Source: Burkholderia sp. OK233
GTDB lineage: Bacteria > Pseudomonadota > Gammaproteobacteria > Burkholderiales > Burkholderiaceae
DNA: 64,000 nt
Assembly (NCBI RefSeq): GCF_900230185.1
Contig: NZ_OCSR01000001.1
Coordinates: 5,580,001-5,644,000, forward strand
Reading direction: 5' to 3'
The position numbers and the translations under genes were made by a program. The notes under the pieces are model-generated. The model was given only the letters and a program-made list of their open reading frames with translations, was not told the origin of the DNA and searched no databases. This document shows, piece after piece, positions 19,631-28,420 of the stretch; the stretch's first letter is position 1, and each line of letters opens with the position of its first letter.

Positions 19631-21083
19631 AGCCTGGGTACTGCTGCTGGTTTTCGGAATTCCGCTTTTCGCAGGCGCCTGTCTGGCGCTGGTGGGACAG
19701 CACCATGTCGCCGCCGAGCTTAATGTCGGCTTCAGTTTCCTGACATTTGTCGCCGCCACGCTGCTCGCCGTGCAAACCGTGGCACACGGGCCTGCATTCG
19801 CGCTCGGCAAGCTCTTCTTTGTCGATCCGCTCAACGTATTTCTGGTCACGCTGACGGCCTTCGTCGGCTGGACCACATCGATCTTTTCGAGGCCGTACAT
19901 GCGCATCGAGCGTGACCGCGGCAAGATGACCGGCCCTCGCATGCGCCTTTACCACAGCATGTACCAGCTGTTCATCTTTGCGATGCTGCTCGCGCTGCTG
20001 ACCAACAACATGGGCATCCTCTGGGTCGCCATGGAAGCCGCCACGCTCGCGACGGTCCTGCTCGTCAGCGTCTATCGCACCGCAGCCAGTCTCGAAGCCG
20101 CGTGGAAGTACTTCATCCTGTGCGGCGTCGGCATCGCGCAGGCGCTGTTCGGCACTATCCTGCTCTATCTCGCCGCAAGCCGGCAGCTCGGCGGCAGCGA
20201 CGCGCTGCTCTGGACCAGTCTGAACGCGGTCAAGGGGAGTCTCGACCCGACCATCATTTCGCTCTCGTTCGTGTTCCTGCTGATCGGCTATGGCACCAAG
20301 GTCGGCCTCGTGCCGATGCACAACTGGCTGCCCGATGCACACGCTGAAGGCCCTACGCCGATTTCGGCCGTGCTGTCCGGCCTGCTGCTCAACGTCGCGC
20401 TCTATGCGGTCCTGCGCTGCAAGGTGCTGGCCGACGGTGCACTCCACAACGGCCTGCCGGGACACCTGCTGGTCGGATTCGGGCTGGTCTCGGTGCCGGT
20501 CGCAACTTTTTCGCTGTTCCGGCAGAAAGACGTCAAGCGGCTCTTTTCGTATTCGTCGATCGAACACATGGGCCTGATGACGTTCGCCTTCGGGCTTGGC
20601 GGTCCCATTGCGACGTTTGCGGGTCTGCTCCACATGACGGTGCATTCGCTGGTGAAGTCGGCCATCTTCTTCACCGTCGGGCATGCTGCCCAGAAGGCCG
20701 GCACCCAGGCGATCGACGACATCCGCGGCTTGTTACGCGTGAGCCCAACCGTTGGGTGGGGCATGATGCTCGGGACGCTCGCGATCCTGGGCATGCCGCC
20801 ATTCGGCGTCTTCGCGAGCGAGTTCCTGATCCTCACGACCGCAATGAGCAAACTCCCGTGGGCCACGCCCTTCCTGTTGCTCGCCCTTGCTGTAGCGTTC
20901 GCGGCCATCTTCGTGCGCGTGCAGGGCATGGTGTTCGGCGACACGACGGCCAAAGTTCTCGAACACCCGCCGGCGTTGCTGCCGGTGTTCGTCCATCTCG
21001 GCATCGGGTTGATGCTGGGACTCTACATTCCGCCCTATCTTGCGATGTGGTATCGGCAGGCGGCGGCCATGATCGCGGGGTGA
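19623..21083 (+). CDS. hyfF: HyfF-like proton-pumping membrane subunit
   Basis: A 486-residue NuoN/HyfF-type antiporter-like subunit. It shows WVAMEAATLATVLLVS (the channel Glu), GYGTKVGLVPMHNWLPDAHA (Lys and His) and SYSSIEHMGLM. A second pump besides HyfB, with no hyfD between, gives the gene order B-C-E-F-G-I. The start overlaps hyfE by eight bases. Confidence 0.9.
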   Translation: MTEAWVLLLVFGIPLFAGACLALVGQHHVAAELNVGFSFLTFVAATLLAVQTVAHGPAFALGKLFFVDPLNVFLVTLTAFVGWTTSIFSRPYMRIERDRGKMTGPRMRLYHSMYQLFIFAMLLALLTNNMGILWVAMEAATLATVLLVSVYRTAASLEAAWKYFILCGVGIAQALFGTILLYLAASRQLGGSDALLWTSLNAVKGSLDPTIISLSFVFLLIGYGTKVGLVPMHNWLPDAHAEGPTPISAVLSGLLLNVALYAVLRCKVLADGALHNGLPGHLLVGFGLVSVPVATFSLFRQKDVKRLFSYSSIEHMGLMTFAFGLGGPIATFAGLLHMTVHSLVKSAIFFTVGHAAQKAGTQAIDDIRGLLRVSPTVGWGMMLGTLAILGMPPFGVFASEFLILTTAMSKLPWATPFLLLALAVAFAAIFVRVQGMVFGDTTAKVLEHPPALLPVFVHLGIGLMLGLYIPPYLAMWYRQAAAMIAG

Positions 21084-21086
21084 CAC

Positions 21087-22649
21087 ATGCGCATTGAGGC
21101 ATTCGGGTTTCCCAACCTGGTTCGCCTGTCCGTGTTCGCGGGCAGGTCCTCGGCTTTTCTCGCACGGGTCGATCATGACACGTGGGCCCGCACCGCCGGC
21201 ACGGTGCGCGAGACCGGCGGTCGGCTGATCTCCCTGTGGGGGGCAGAAGAAGCTCCGGGCACATTCGCGATCTCCGCCGCTTACGCGCTGGAAGACGGCA
21301 TCCTGTGGCTTCAGTTGCCGGTCGGCGACGGGCATGGGGACAGCGACGGATACCCGGATATATCGGCGGTCTTTCCGTGTGCGACACGCATGCAACGGGC
21401 CGTCTACGAGCTGGTCGGGTTGCGTGCGATCGGCGCCGAAGATACACGGCCGTGGCTGAATCATGGCAACTGGCCTGCCGATTACTTTCCGTTGCAGAAA
21501 TTGTCCTCCGGGACCGAGCGGTTTCAATCCCAGGAAGCGGACTATCCGTTTGTCCACGTCGAGGGTGACGGTGTCCACGAGATTGCCGTCGGTCCGATCC
21601 ACGCAGGCGTGATCGAGCCCGGGCACTTCCGCTTCTCGGTCGTCGGCGAAAAGGTGCTGCGCCTCGAGGAGCGGCTGGGCTATGCGCACCGGGGAATCGA
21701 GCGGCTCTTCGAGCTCGCGCCCGCGCTCGACGGACACCGTCTCGCAGGACGCATCGCCGGAGACACCACGGTCGCCTTTACGTGGGCCTATTGCATGGCG
21801 GTCGAGCGCGCGTTGAATGGACGGATTCCGCCACGCGCGCAGTGGCTGCGCGCGCTGTTGCTCGAGCGCGAGCGCATTGCCAACCATCTGGGTGATCTTG
21901 GAGCGCTCGGCAACGACGCGGGGTTCACGTACGGCCTCGCACAGTTTTCCCGTCTGAAGGAAGACTGGCTACGCCTGAACAATCAGGCTTTCGGACATCG
22001 CTATTTAATGGACCGGATCGTTCCTGGGGGCATGGCAACGGACATCGATCCGCGCTTCATCACCGCGATACTGACACAGTGCGACCAGATTGACGCGCAG
22101 GTTCGTGTCATGCAGAACATTTACGACGACCAGTCAGGGCTGCAGGATCGCTTTGCAGGTGCGGGCATCCTCTCCGCAAGAGTGGCGGAGCACTTCGGTG
22201 TGTGCGGGCTGGTCGGGCGGGCAAGCGGGCGGAAAATCGATGTGCGTGTTGATCACCCTTACGCTCCCTATCACGAGGTTCAGGCGCAGATGGTCAGCGA
22301 TGACCGCTGTGACGTGGCGGCCCGGGTCGCCGTCCGCTTCAACGAGATCTACGAGTCCATCCGGTTGATCCGAATCCTCCTGTCCGATCTGCCCGGCGGC
22401 GAAATCATTGCGCAGCTTGAACACGACGGTTCGCCATCCCGCGGGGTGGGCTGGATCGAAGGCTGGCGCGGCGATGTCTTCGTCGCACTCGAGACCGGGG
22501 ATGACGGAAGCATTTCGCGCTGTCACTGCCATGACCCGTCGTGGCAGAACTGGCCGGCCCTGGAGCACGCGATCATCGGCAATATCGTTCCTGATTTCCC
22601 GTTGATCAACAAGTCGTTCAATCTGAACTACGCGGGACACGACCTGTAA
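21087..22649 (+). CDS. hyfG: HyfG/NuoCD-like large subunit without [NiFe] ligands
   Basis: A 520-residue fusion of a NuoC-like domain (about 1-125) with a NuoD/hydrogenase-large-subunit domain. In [NiFe] hydrogenases the N-terminal ligand motif is RxCGxCxxxH. The aligned segment here, residues 222-232, reads RIAGDTTVAFT, so both cysteines and the His are replaced. The C-terminus stops at NKSFNLNYAGHDL, before any DPCxxC motif. The protein therefore cannot bind a [NiFe] centre in the usual way and fits the energy-converting hydrogenase-related (Ehr) group rather than a hydrogenase. What it reacts with is unknown. The stop shares a base with the next start. Confidence 0.88.
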   Translation: MRIEAFGFPNLVRLSVFAGRSSAFLARVDHDTWARTAGTVRETGGRLISLWGAEEAPGTFAISAAYALEDGILWLQLPVGDGHGDSDGYPDISAVFPCATRMQRAVYELVGLRAIGAEDTRPWLNHGNWPADYFPLQKLSSGTERFQSQEADYPFVHVEGDGVHEIAVGPIHAGVIEPGHFRFSVVGEKVLRLEERLGYAHRGIERLFELAPALDGHRLAGRIAGDTTVAFTWAYCMAVERALNGRIPPRAQWLRALLLERERIANHLGDLGALGNDAGFTYGLAQFSRLKEDWLRLNNQAFGHRYLMDRIVPGGMATDIDPRFITAILTQCDQIDAQVRVMQNIYDDQSGLQDRFAGAGILSARVAEHFGVCGLVGRASGRKIDVRVDHPYAPYHEVQAQMVSDDRCDVAARVAVRFNEIYESIRLIRILLSDLPGGEIIAQLEHDGSPSRGVGWIEGWRGDVFVALETGDDGSISRCHCHDPSWQNWPALEHAIIGNIVPDFPLINKSFNLNYAGHDL

Positions 22650-23176
22650 TGTGGAAACTTCTCAAGCAGATCGCGAGAACCAGCGCGCCAAATCAACGCG
22701 TGCCCGAGGGCGATGACGCATGGCGGACCGAAGGCCACCGTATCCAGCAGGAAATACTCGACGTGCTCGGCCGGGCGCTGTGCATTCGCGAGGTCGATGC
22801 GGGCTCCTGCAACGGATGCGAACTGGAAATCCATGCGCTCAACAATCCGTACTACAACATCGAGGGTCTGGGAATCAGGTTCGTCGCGAGTCCCCGCCAT
22901 GCCGACATGCTGCTGGTCACCGGCCCGCTGACACTGAACATGAAGGAAGCGGTGCGGCGGGTCTACGAAGCGACGCCCCATCCGAAGCTGGTCGTCGCAG
23001 TGGGCGAGTGCGCCTGCACCGGTGGCATGTTCAAAGAAAGCTACGCCGTGTGTGGGCCGCTCTCGAAACTTCTTCCTGTCGACGTCACGGTACCGGGTTG
23101 TCCGCCGCCCCCCATCGATATCCTGAGGGGCATTCTCACCGCGCTTCGTACGAAATACGCAACCTCCCCGCCATGA
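22649..23176 (+). CDS. hyfI: HyfI-like small iron-sulfur subunit (NuoB family)
   Basis: A 175-residue NuoB/HycG-type subunit. All four proximal-cluster cysteines can be seen: Cys54 and Cys57 in AGSCNGCELE, Cys121 in GECACTGG and Cys151 in VPGCPPPP. The N2-like [4Fe-4S] cluster is thus likely kept although the neighbouring large subunit has lost its metal ligands. No ferredoxin-like subunit (HyfA or HyfH) is in the cluster, so the electron route is open. Its stop overlaps the start of a truncated next gene by ATGA. Confidence 0.9.
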   Translation: MWKLLKQIARTSAPNQRVPEGDDAWRTEGHRIQQEILDVLGRALCIREVDAGSCNGCELEIHALNNPYYNIEGLGIRFVASPRHADMLLVTGPLTLNMKEAVRRVYEATPHPKLVVAVGECACTGGMFKESYAVCGPLSKLLPVDVTVPGCPPPPIDILRGILTALRTKYATSPP

Positions 23177-23227
23177 TCACGGTCCGTGACACTGCCAATG
23201 ACGGCGTGCGGGTAAGGGGTTTCGCAC
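23173..23227 (+). pseudogene. Truncated seventh gene of the hyf-like operon, cut by IS5
   Basis: An ATG at 23173 overlaps the hyfI stop by ATGA, the same coupling used upstream in this operon. Eighteen codons (MITVRDTANDGVRVRGFA) follow before the left inverted repeat of the IS5 element at 23228. The rest of the gene is not found on the other side of the element. The product is unknown. Confidence 0.5.
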
Positions 23228-24350
23228 GGCTTTGTTCGGAAGGGTGAGCCTCTCCCTGCTGCGGACGCAACTATGCATTTTTAACGGAAACGGGTCTGCC
23301 GAATGAATTCCACAGGTTGATGATGTTGGCGATGACAATGCCTTCACACTTCTGTGACTCGAGTTTTTGCGTCAGTAGTTTTGAGCCGATGCATCGCTTG
23401 ATGCGCGAGATCTGCGCTTCAACCAGCGCGCGCAGTCCGTAGCCGTACTTTTTGTGAAATGCATAAATACTGCCTTGGTCCAAGATGTATTGCACCACCT
23501 GGTCATGCAATTTGGTGTTTTCATCGCCATGCACGACAGCGTGCGATGGCGGTGGAATGACGGCAACGATGCCGCGATCGCTAAGCGCTTCTCCTCGCTC
23601 GATGCTGTAGTAGGCACCGTCGGCGATGACCCGATCAATGGGGAGGTCCGTTGGCAGGATCCGGTCCATTCCTTCGCTATCAGACACGTCCGTGCCGGTA
23701 ATCTCGATCGCGTGGATATTCATGTCCGGATCAATCGCCAGGTGCATCTTGCGCCACGGCGTGCGGGCCGCCTTCTTACCGTACTTCTCTTCGTACCACT
23801 GGCTGGCGCGGTCGAAGCTCAGTCCCGTGCTATCGATGATGACCGTTACGTTTTCGCCAATCGCGAGCCGTCGGGCCAGCCGCTTGCAGCGTTGTTTGAC
23901 CGTAATATCCAGCTTCGAAAACAGATCGCTCAAATGACCGTAACTGGGCACCGGGATGTCCAGGCCCAGGGTCTTCCAGTAATCTTGCACATAGCCCGCG
24001 ATCTGCCGCATCCCCCAGCTGAACAGACGATAGAACGTATAAATCAGCTCAACATAGGGCGCGCGATAGGATGATGTTCGCCCAGAAACGCCGCGCGTAT
24101 AGGGCGACGCATTGATGAACTGGCTCAACAGATCGCCATCCGGAAAATAAAGGCTTATCTGCCCGCGCTTCTTCAGGCTCTGATTGTATTCGTGGCAGTT
24201 CGTCACCCGATACGTCGGTTTCTTACGCTTGCGCTCTTGATCTTCCTGCAATCTGGCTTTATGCGGCATCCGCTCGGATCCAATTCTTCTCTGAAGTCTT
24301 GCTTATATCGCAGCGCCGAGTCGACTACAACCCCCCTTCCGAACAAAGCC
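23228..24350. mobile_element. IS5-family element, IS903-like, 1123 bp
   Basis: The ends carry a 17-bp perfect inverted repeat, GGCTTTGTTCGGAAGGG, at 23228-23244 and its complement at 24334-24350; IS903-group elements begin GGCTTTGTT. One transposase fills the element. The nine bases outside each end (GTTTCGCAC and TCGGTGATC) do not match, so there is no target duplication. This points to a deletion or recombination after insertion. Confidence 0.85.
23271..24269 (-). CDS. IS5-family DDE transposase
   Basis: A 332-residue transposase with the IS903-type N-terminus (YRVTNCHEYNQSLKKRGQI). The catalytic acidic residues are apparent in VIIDSTGLS, VIADGAYYSI and the C-terminal ALVEAQISRIKR, which gives the DDE triad. 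It appears intact and lies wholly within the inverted repeats. Confidence 0.9.
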   Translation of the reverse strand: MPHKARLQEDQERKRKKPTYRVTNCHEYNQSLKKRGQISLYFPDGDLLSQFINASPYTRGVSGRTSSYRAPYVELIYTFYRLFSWGMRQIAGYVQDYWKTLGLDIPVPSYGHLSDLFSKLDITVKQRCKRLARRLAIGENVTVIIDSTGLSFDRASQWYEEKYGKKAARTPWRKMHLAIDPDMNIHAIEITGTDVSDSEGMDRILPTDLPIDRVIADGAYYSIERGEALSDRGIVAVIPPPSHAVVHGDENTKLHDQVVQYILDQGSIYAFHKKYGYGLRALVEAQISRIKRCIGSKLLTQKLESQKCEGIVIANIINLWNSFGRPVSVKNA

Positions 24351-24676
24351 TCGGTGATCGGCCTTGGACGGTGCACCGAGATCAAATGCCTAAAGTGGTG
24401 GTGATTGCCCCGGTAGCCGCGCTCGCACACCATCGCATAAAGACGGCTGGCCGTGAGTGACGGAAACTTCTTCAGCGTCTCGTGGATGAACGGCAGGTAT
24501 GCGTCGATCTGTGAAGGTCGTTGCAGGCCACCGATCCTGGGAAGTCCAGCTTGCGCCAGCACCCGATGAACCGTTCCGTGGTGAACATGCAATTGGCGCG
24601 CGATGGTGCCGGCACGCCACTTCTCGACGTGGTAATAGCGCAGGATTTGCGCCTCGAGTTCTGCTCCGATGGTCAT
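24351..24676 (-). pseudogene. istA: IS21-family transposase IstA, N-terminal remnant
   Basis: From the ATG at 24676 about 108 codons remain, with an N-terminal helix-turn-helix (ILRYYHVEKWRAGTIARQLH, then GTVHRVLAQAGLPR) and the start of the next domain (SRLYAMVCERGYRGNHHHFR). The frame then runs into the right end of the IS5 element. The DDE core and the helper ATPase istB are absent. The start overlaps the zinc-ribbon gene upstream by ATGA. Confidence 0.8.
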
Positions 24677-25113
24677 GGGTCGCGTCCTGTTAAGTCTATA
24701 GCAGTACGAACATCTTGGAAGACCCGCGTACGCAGCGGCCCGAGGCGCACCAACGCCGAGCAAGCACGTTGACAGAATTGACAGTGGGCGGGCAAACGCC
24801 TGGCGATACCGGGTGTCGTTGCTTTGGCCGATGTTGTCGGGGGCGCTTGCAGTAAAGCATCGGCGGCAGCCGCTGCGGAACCCTGATGTGTCACTTTATT
24901 TAAGCGAGTGCGATAGCGGCGCATCCGTTCGGCGTGCGCGAGGCGTCCATTGCGGCTGCGTTGGTATCGGCGCCCGGCCTCCCGAACGCTGCTCTGGCGA
25001 GCGGCCAACGAGCAGTCGCCGTCGCAGTAGATCTGGCCGCGATCGCAACGGCGGCAAACGATGACCTGCACCCGGCAACGCGCGCACACGTAAAAGCGGC
25101 CTGTGGCCGGCAT
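24673..25113 (-). CDS. Zinc-ribbon protein associated with an IS21-type transposase
   Basis: A 146-residue protein with an N-terminal cysteine cluster (YVCARCRVQVIVCRRCDRG, then IYCDGDC) suited to binding zinc, a basic middle (RRYQRSRNGRLAHAERMRRY) and a second pair of cysteines (HCQFCQRAC). Its stop overlaps the istA start by four bases, so it is probably the first gene of a three-gene IS21-type element. Its role in transposition is not known to me. Confidence 0.65.
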   Translation of the reverse strand: MPATGRFYVCARCRVQVIVCRRCDRGQIYCDGDCSLAARQSSVREAGRRYQRSRNGRLAHAERMRRYRTRLNKVTHQGSAAAAADALLQAPPTTSAKATTPGIARRLPAHCQFCQRACSALVRLGPLRTRVFQDVRTAIDLTGRDP

Positions 25114-25467
25114 CGAAGAATCCCGTCAATGCCGAGGCGATATCGACAGAGCCGGCGAGGCGTGCAATACTCATTGCACACCCATGCTCCGTGCACGCGG
25201 TGGGGCCTGACATCGGTGTGAACTTGGCGGTTTGGGCCGGTGTCAGGCCGTTTCTTCGGCGGTGAACTGTTCTTCTACCCTATCTCGTATCCTTGCGTCA
25301 TCCCCTGAGCAAACGCGAGTCGGCGCCCGGTGCGTCTGCACTCGCCCTTCGGGCTCCTTACGACGCACTGCAGCGCACTCCGATTAGCCTCACGATGCGA
25401 TTCCCTCGTCGGCAGGAAATGTATGGAAAGCGTCCGCCGCCATTTGAACGCGCTTCCTGACCGCCGT
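25114..25467. other. Junction between IS21 remnant and broken porin gene
   Basis: These 354 bp should contain the outer end of the IS21-type element and the point where the porin was broken. No reliable inverted repeat or gene was found. Confidence 0.35.
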
Positions 25468-26337
25468 TCACACGTGGTAAGCCGCTGCAATCAGCGCCGC
25501 AGCCGGCGTGGCTTGCCACGTCAAACCGCCCCAGAACTGGTTGGTTGTCGTCGGGGTTCCGGCAACACTGCTTGTAATGCCCGAGATGCGTGAAGCCTGG
25601 TAGACGCCCTGAAGCTTGAACTGCCCGAGGAAAACGTTCGCGCCAACGAAGTATTCGCGCGACGCGGTGAATACGTTGTCCAGCAGCCCGTTGTTCGGAT
25701 CGTGGATCTCGTCGTACAGACCGCGGACCTGGAACAGCGCCGACGTGTAGGTCAACTGGATGCCATCCGAGCGTCCCTGTCCACCCGGGTTCGCGTTCCA
25801 CGACGTCCCGTTGGACAGCGAATACTGTCCGTATGCATCAAAGCCGGCGATCTTTGGAGATTGATACGAAATGTTGTTGCTGGAAATGGGCCAGTTGCGA
25901 CCCCGGACCAGCGACGCAGACGACCAGTTCGACTGCCCAAGCGGATCGAAATCCCACAATCCGTTCGATATGAACAGTTCACGGCCAAGCAGCAGCGTGC
26001 CAAAGCTGTCGTTCGCCACGCCGACGGTCGCCCATCGACTCCACAGTGAACCTGCAGAAGCCAGATTGCCGTTGACCGCGTTAAAGCCGTTCTCGAGCTG
26101 GAACAAGACCTTGTTGCCATTGCCTATGTCTTCGACACCCTTAAGGCCCCACAGACTCGTACCCCAGTCTCCCCCCTCCACCCGCCAGCGCGAAGTAGAA
26201 GCAGAGCCGGCGGCATTTGTCAGACCGCTCATGTACTCAATGCCAGCATCAAGCCGGCCGTACAACGTCACACTGCTCTGTGCATAGGCTGCAATTGCAC
26301 AGACCAGCAACGATGTCGCAAGTAATGCATTCTTCAT
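25468..26337 (-). pseudogene. OmpC-type porin, C-terminally truncated
   Basis: From the ATG at 26337 a signal peptide (MKNALLATSLLVCAIAAYA) leads into QSSVTLYGRLDAGIEY and the usual WGLKGVEDIG strand. The frame ends after about 289 residues at AAAYHV. Burkholderia porins are normally 350-400 residues and end in an aromatic residue, usually Phe. A one-base shift at the stop would read YHVNGGQE, which starts like a porin, but the rest is not porin-like. The final strands are missing, so a working trimeric pore is unlikely. Confidence 0.75.
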
Positions 26338-26592
26338 CTTATCTCCTCCAAACCTTGAAAATTTTTGAAAATAGACTGCGGAACTACTCCTTAAACACAA
26401 CCCACTACTACACCCGGCAAGCCCTCAAGATCGAGCGCCGCACATTCAGTCTGATGACTCGTAATCCTGAGCAGAACTTTCCTTAACGAACTAGCCACTA
26501 CTTCTTAATAGAAGTATCTATATCCATGAATTACATTAGCATTACTAATTGTTTGTTTTGAAAGTTAAACGAGGAGACCAGGCTTTGTCTTC

Positions 26593-27060
26593 TCACCTCA
26601 ACCGCTTCGCAATTGGTGAAACCGTATGCTCCTTCCGAAGCACGCTCTCCAACCGGGCCTTTGCCTCAAGGAAGGCGCGTGTAGGCGCATCAGAAATCTG
26701 CCGGTCGTGTATGCGCAGGACCTTCTGCATGACTGGAACCTCTTCGATGTCCAGGCACCACAATTCTGTCTGCTCGGCCCTCACCACCACCTGATCTAGC
26801 ACTCTCTCGGCGCTCACGTAGAACTCTGCATTTACGTCCCCGTAACCCGCCTCCCACAGAAAGAACGAAAGATAGGTCACACGAATCAGGTTGTTGACGG
26901 CGTGCCGGGAACCGGCGCTCGGGCCACATCCAACCAGCGCCAGATGATTGGCCAGCGACAGTTCGCGGACGCATTCATCGGGCAGAGGCAGAAGGAGTTG
27001 CTTGTGCAAACGGATCGGCCGGCGACCCGCCCCTTTTGAAGTTGGAGCACGAGGCATCAT
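26593..27060 (-). CDS. Conserved hypothetical protein at the end of the sugar operon
   Basis: About 155 residues from the ATG at 27060, which overlaps the stop of the preceding dehydrogenase gene by ATGA. It begins with a basic stretch, then QLLLPLPDECVRELSLANHLAL and a long helical region. It resembles short proteins common in Burkholderia, some labelled Fis-family regulators without clear grounds; I see no Fis helix-turn-helix. The function is unknown. Confidence 0.65.
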   Translation of the reverse strand: MMPRAPTSKGAGRRPIRLHKQLLLPLPDECVRELSLANHLALVGCGPSAGSRHAVNNLIRVTYLSFFLWEAGYGDVNAEFYVSAERVLDQVVVRAEQTELWCLDIEEVPVMQKVLRIHDRQISDAPTRAFLEAKARLESVLRKEHTVSPIAKRLR

Positions 27061-28184
27061 TGTTTCCGCTCGTACACGTGCTGGATTATTTCGCTGACAA
27101 CCAGAGCGTCCTCTCCGGTAACAAGGCTGGACTGACCTGTGGCGATGTCGTCGACAAACGTCTGCGCTACCCTGATTCGCGCTGGTTCGAGCGTATCGTG
27201 ATCGGATTTCACCGCCGCCAATACCGGCGCGGCCGGCCGACCGTCCGCGTCGTCGAGAAATAGCCGCAACGGCGCCCGGTCTCCATAGCCTTCGGGCCAA
27301 TAGTCCGCACCGCCCTTATTGCCAACGATCCGTATGCGATTCTCGTCGCAGCCATAGACAGCCCAGGCGGCCTCGGCTGTTACCTGCGTGCCGGACCAGA
27401 GGTGTATCGAGACCCAGGCTCGGTCTTCAACATCGAATGCGCGCTCATCCATTCCCGTGGCTGGTTCGAGTCTACGCCGGTCGCCCAGCCCGCGTTGCAC
27501 CGGTCCATGCGTGCGCCACATCCGGCTAGCCACTTCGTCAACCTCCGAAACCTGCGAACAGCCGATCAGCCAGAGCGCGGTGTCAAGAACATGTTCTCCG
27601 AGGTCCGTCAACACGCCACCACCTGACATTGCCCGGCGCGTGGACGATTCACCGTAGCCGGGAATGCCAGCCCGGCGAGTCGTTTTTATGTCGATGGACT
27701 GGATCTGACCGAATGTCCCGGCTTCAGTCAGCCGTTTCAGCTGCACGACCGACGGGCGCTGTCGATGCGGCAGACTCATGGAGATTCGGGTACCCGCCTG
27801 TCTGGCACGGGAGACGACCTCTCGCGCCATTCCGATGGTGGACGCTATCGGTTTCTCCAGCAACATCGGCAATCCTGCCGAGATGGCGGCAAACGCAGCT
27901 GGCGCGCGCAAATGGTTCGGTAGAGCGATGACTACGACATCCAGATCTCCTGCGTCGAACACTGCATCAAGGGAATGCACAAGCCTGGGTATGCAGAAGT
28001 CATCAGCCAGCTGATGGCTGCTGGCCGTGTCCGGTCCAAATATCACGGGCACACACGCGGCTCCGCTTCGGGAGAGCAGGCCCGGCAGATGCGCCCGGCG
28101 TACGATCTCCCCACAGCCGAGTATCGCGACATTGACAGGCTTATCGAAGATGACCGGCTTCTCTCTGGCGACGCTCAGATTCAT
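27057..28184 (-). CDS. Gfo/Idh/MocA-family oxidoreductase 2
   Basis: A 375-residue NAD(P)-dependent sugar dehydrogenase-type enzyme. The Rossmann start VNVAILGCGEIVRRAHLPGL and the catalytic MLLEKPIAST (EKP) are present, as is the DLGEHVLDTALWLIG segment of the C-terminal domain. It is separated by 236 bp from the kinase upstream, so it may have its own promoter. In 3-keto-sugar pathways two such enzymes act in opposite directions, which would suit the pair here. Confidence 0.85.
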   Translation of the reverse strand: MNLSVAREKPVIFDKPVNVAILGCGEIVRRAHLPGLLSRSGAACVPVIFGPDTASSHQLADDFCIPRLVHSLDAVFDAGDLDVVVIALPNHLRAPAAFAAISAGLPMLLEKPIASTIGMAREVVSRARQAGTRISMSLPHRQRPSVVQLKRLTEAGTFGQIQSIDIKTTRRAGIPGYGESSTRRAMSGGGVLTDLGEHVLDTALWLIGCSQVSEVDEVASRMWRTHGPVQRGLGDRRRLEPATGMDERAFDVEDRAWVSIHLWSGTQVTAEAAWAVYGCDENRIRIVGNKGGADYWPEGYGDRAPLRLFLDDADGRPAAPVLAAVKSDHDTLEPARIRVAQTFVDDIATGQSSLVTGEDALVVSEIIQHVYERKQ

Positions 28185-28420
28185 AACGCGTTACTGCTCC
28201 ACTCTTCGTTTTATCGACATGCAGCTATTGCCGCCGGGGGCCGACTTGCCATTGTCCTGTTCGGCCATAGGCCCCCAGGATTTCACCGGTCGGAAGTTTT
28301 AGCGAACGTTCATCGGGCACCCGGATGGAGCCAAAGCTTCGGGAAATATTGCCTGGCTGCAACAAGGACATGTTCGTCTCCTGATCGCTTTTGTGGACGG
28401 CTCCGCGAACCATACGCACT

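Noticed and set aside
16015..23176. A functional [NiFe] hydrogenase-4 or formate hydrogenlyase
   Set aside because: The large subunit lacks all nickel-iron ligand cysteines, and no maturation genes, formate dehydrogenase or ferredoxin subunits are present.
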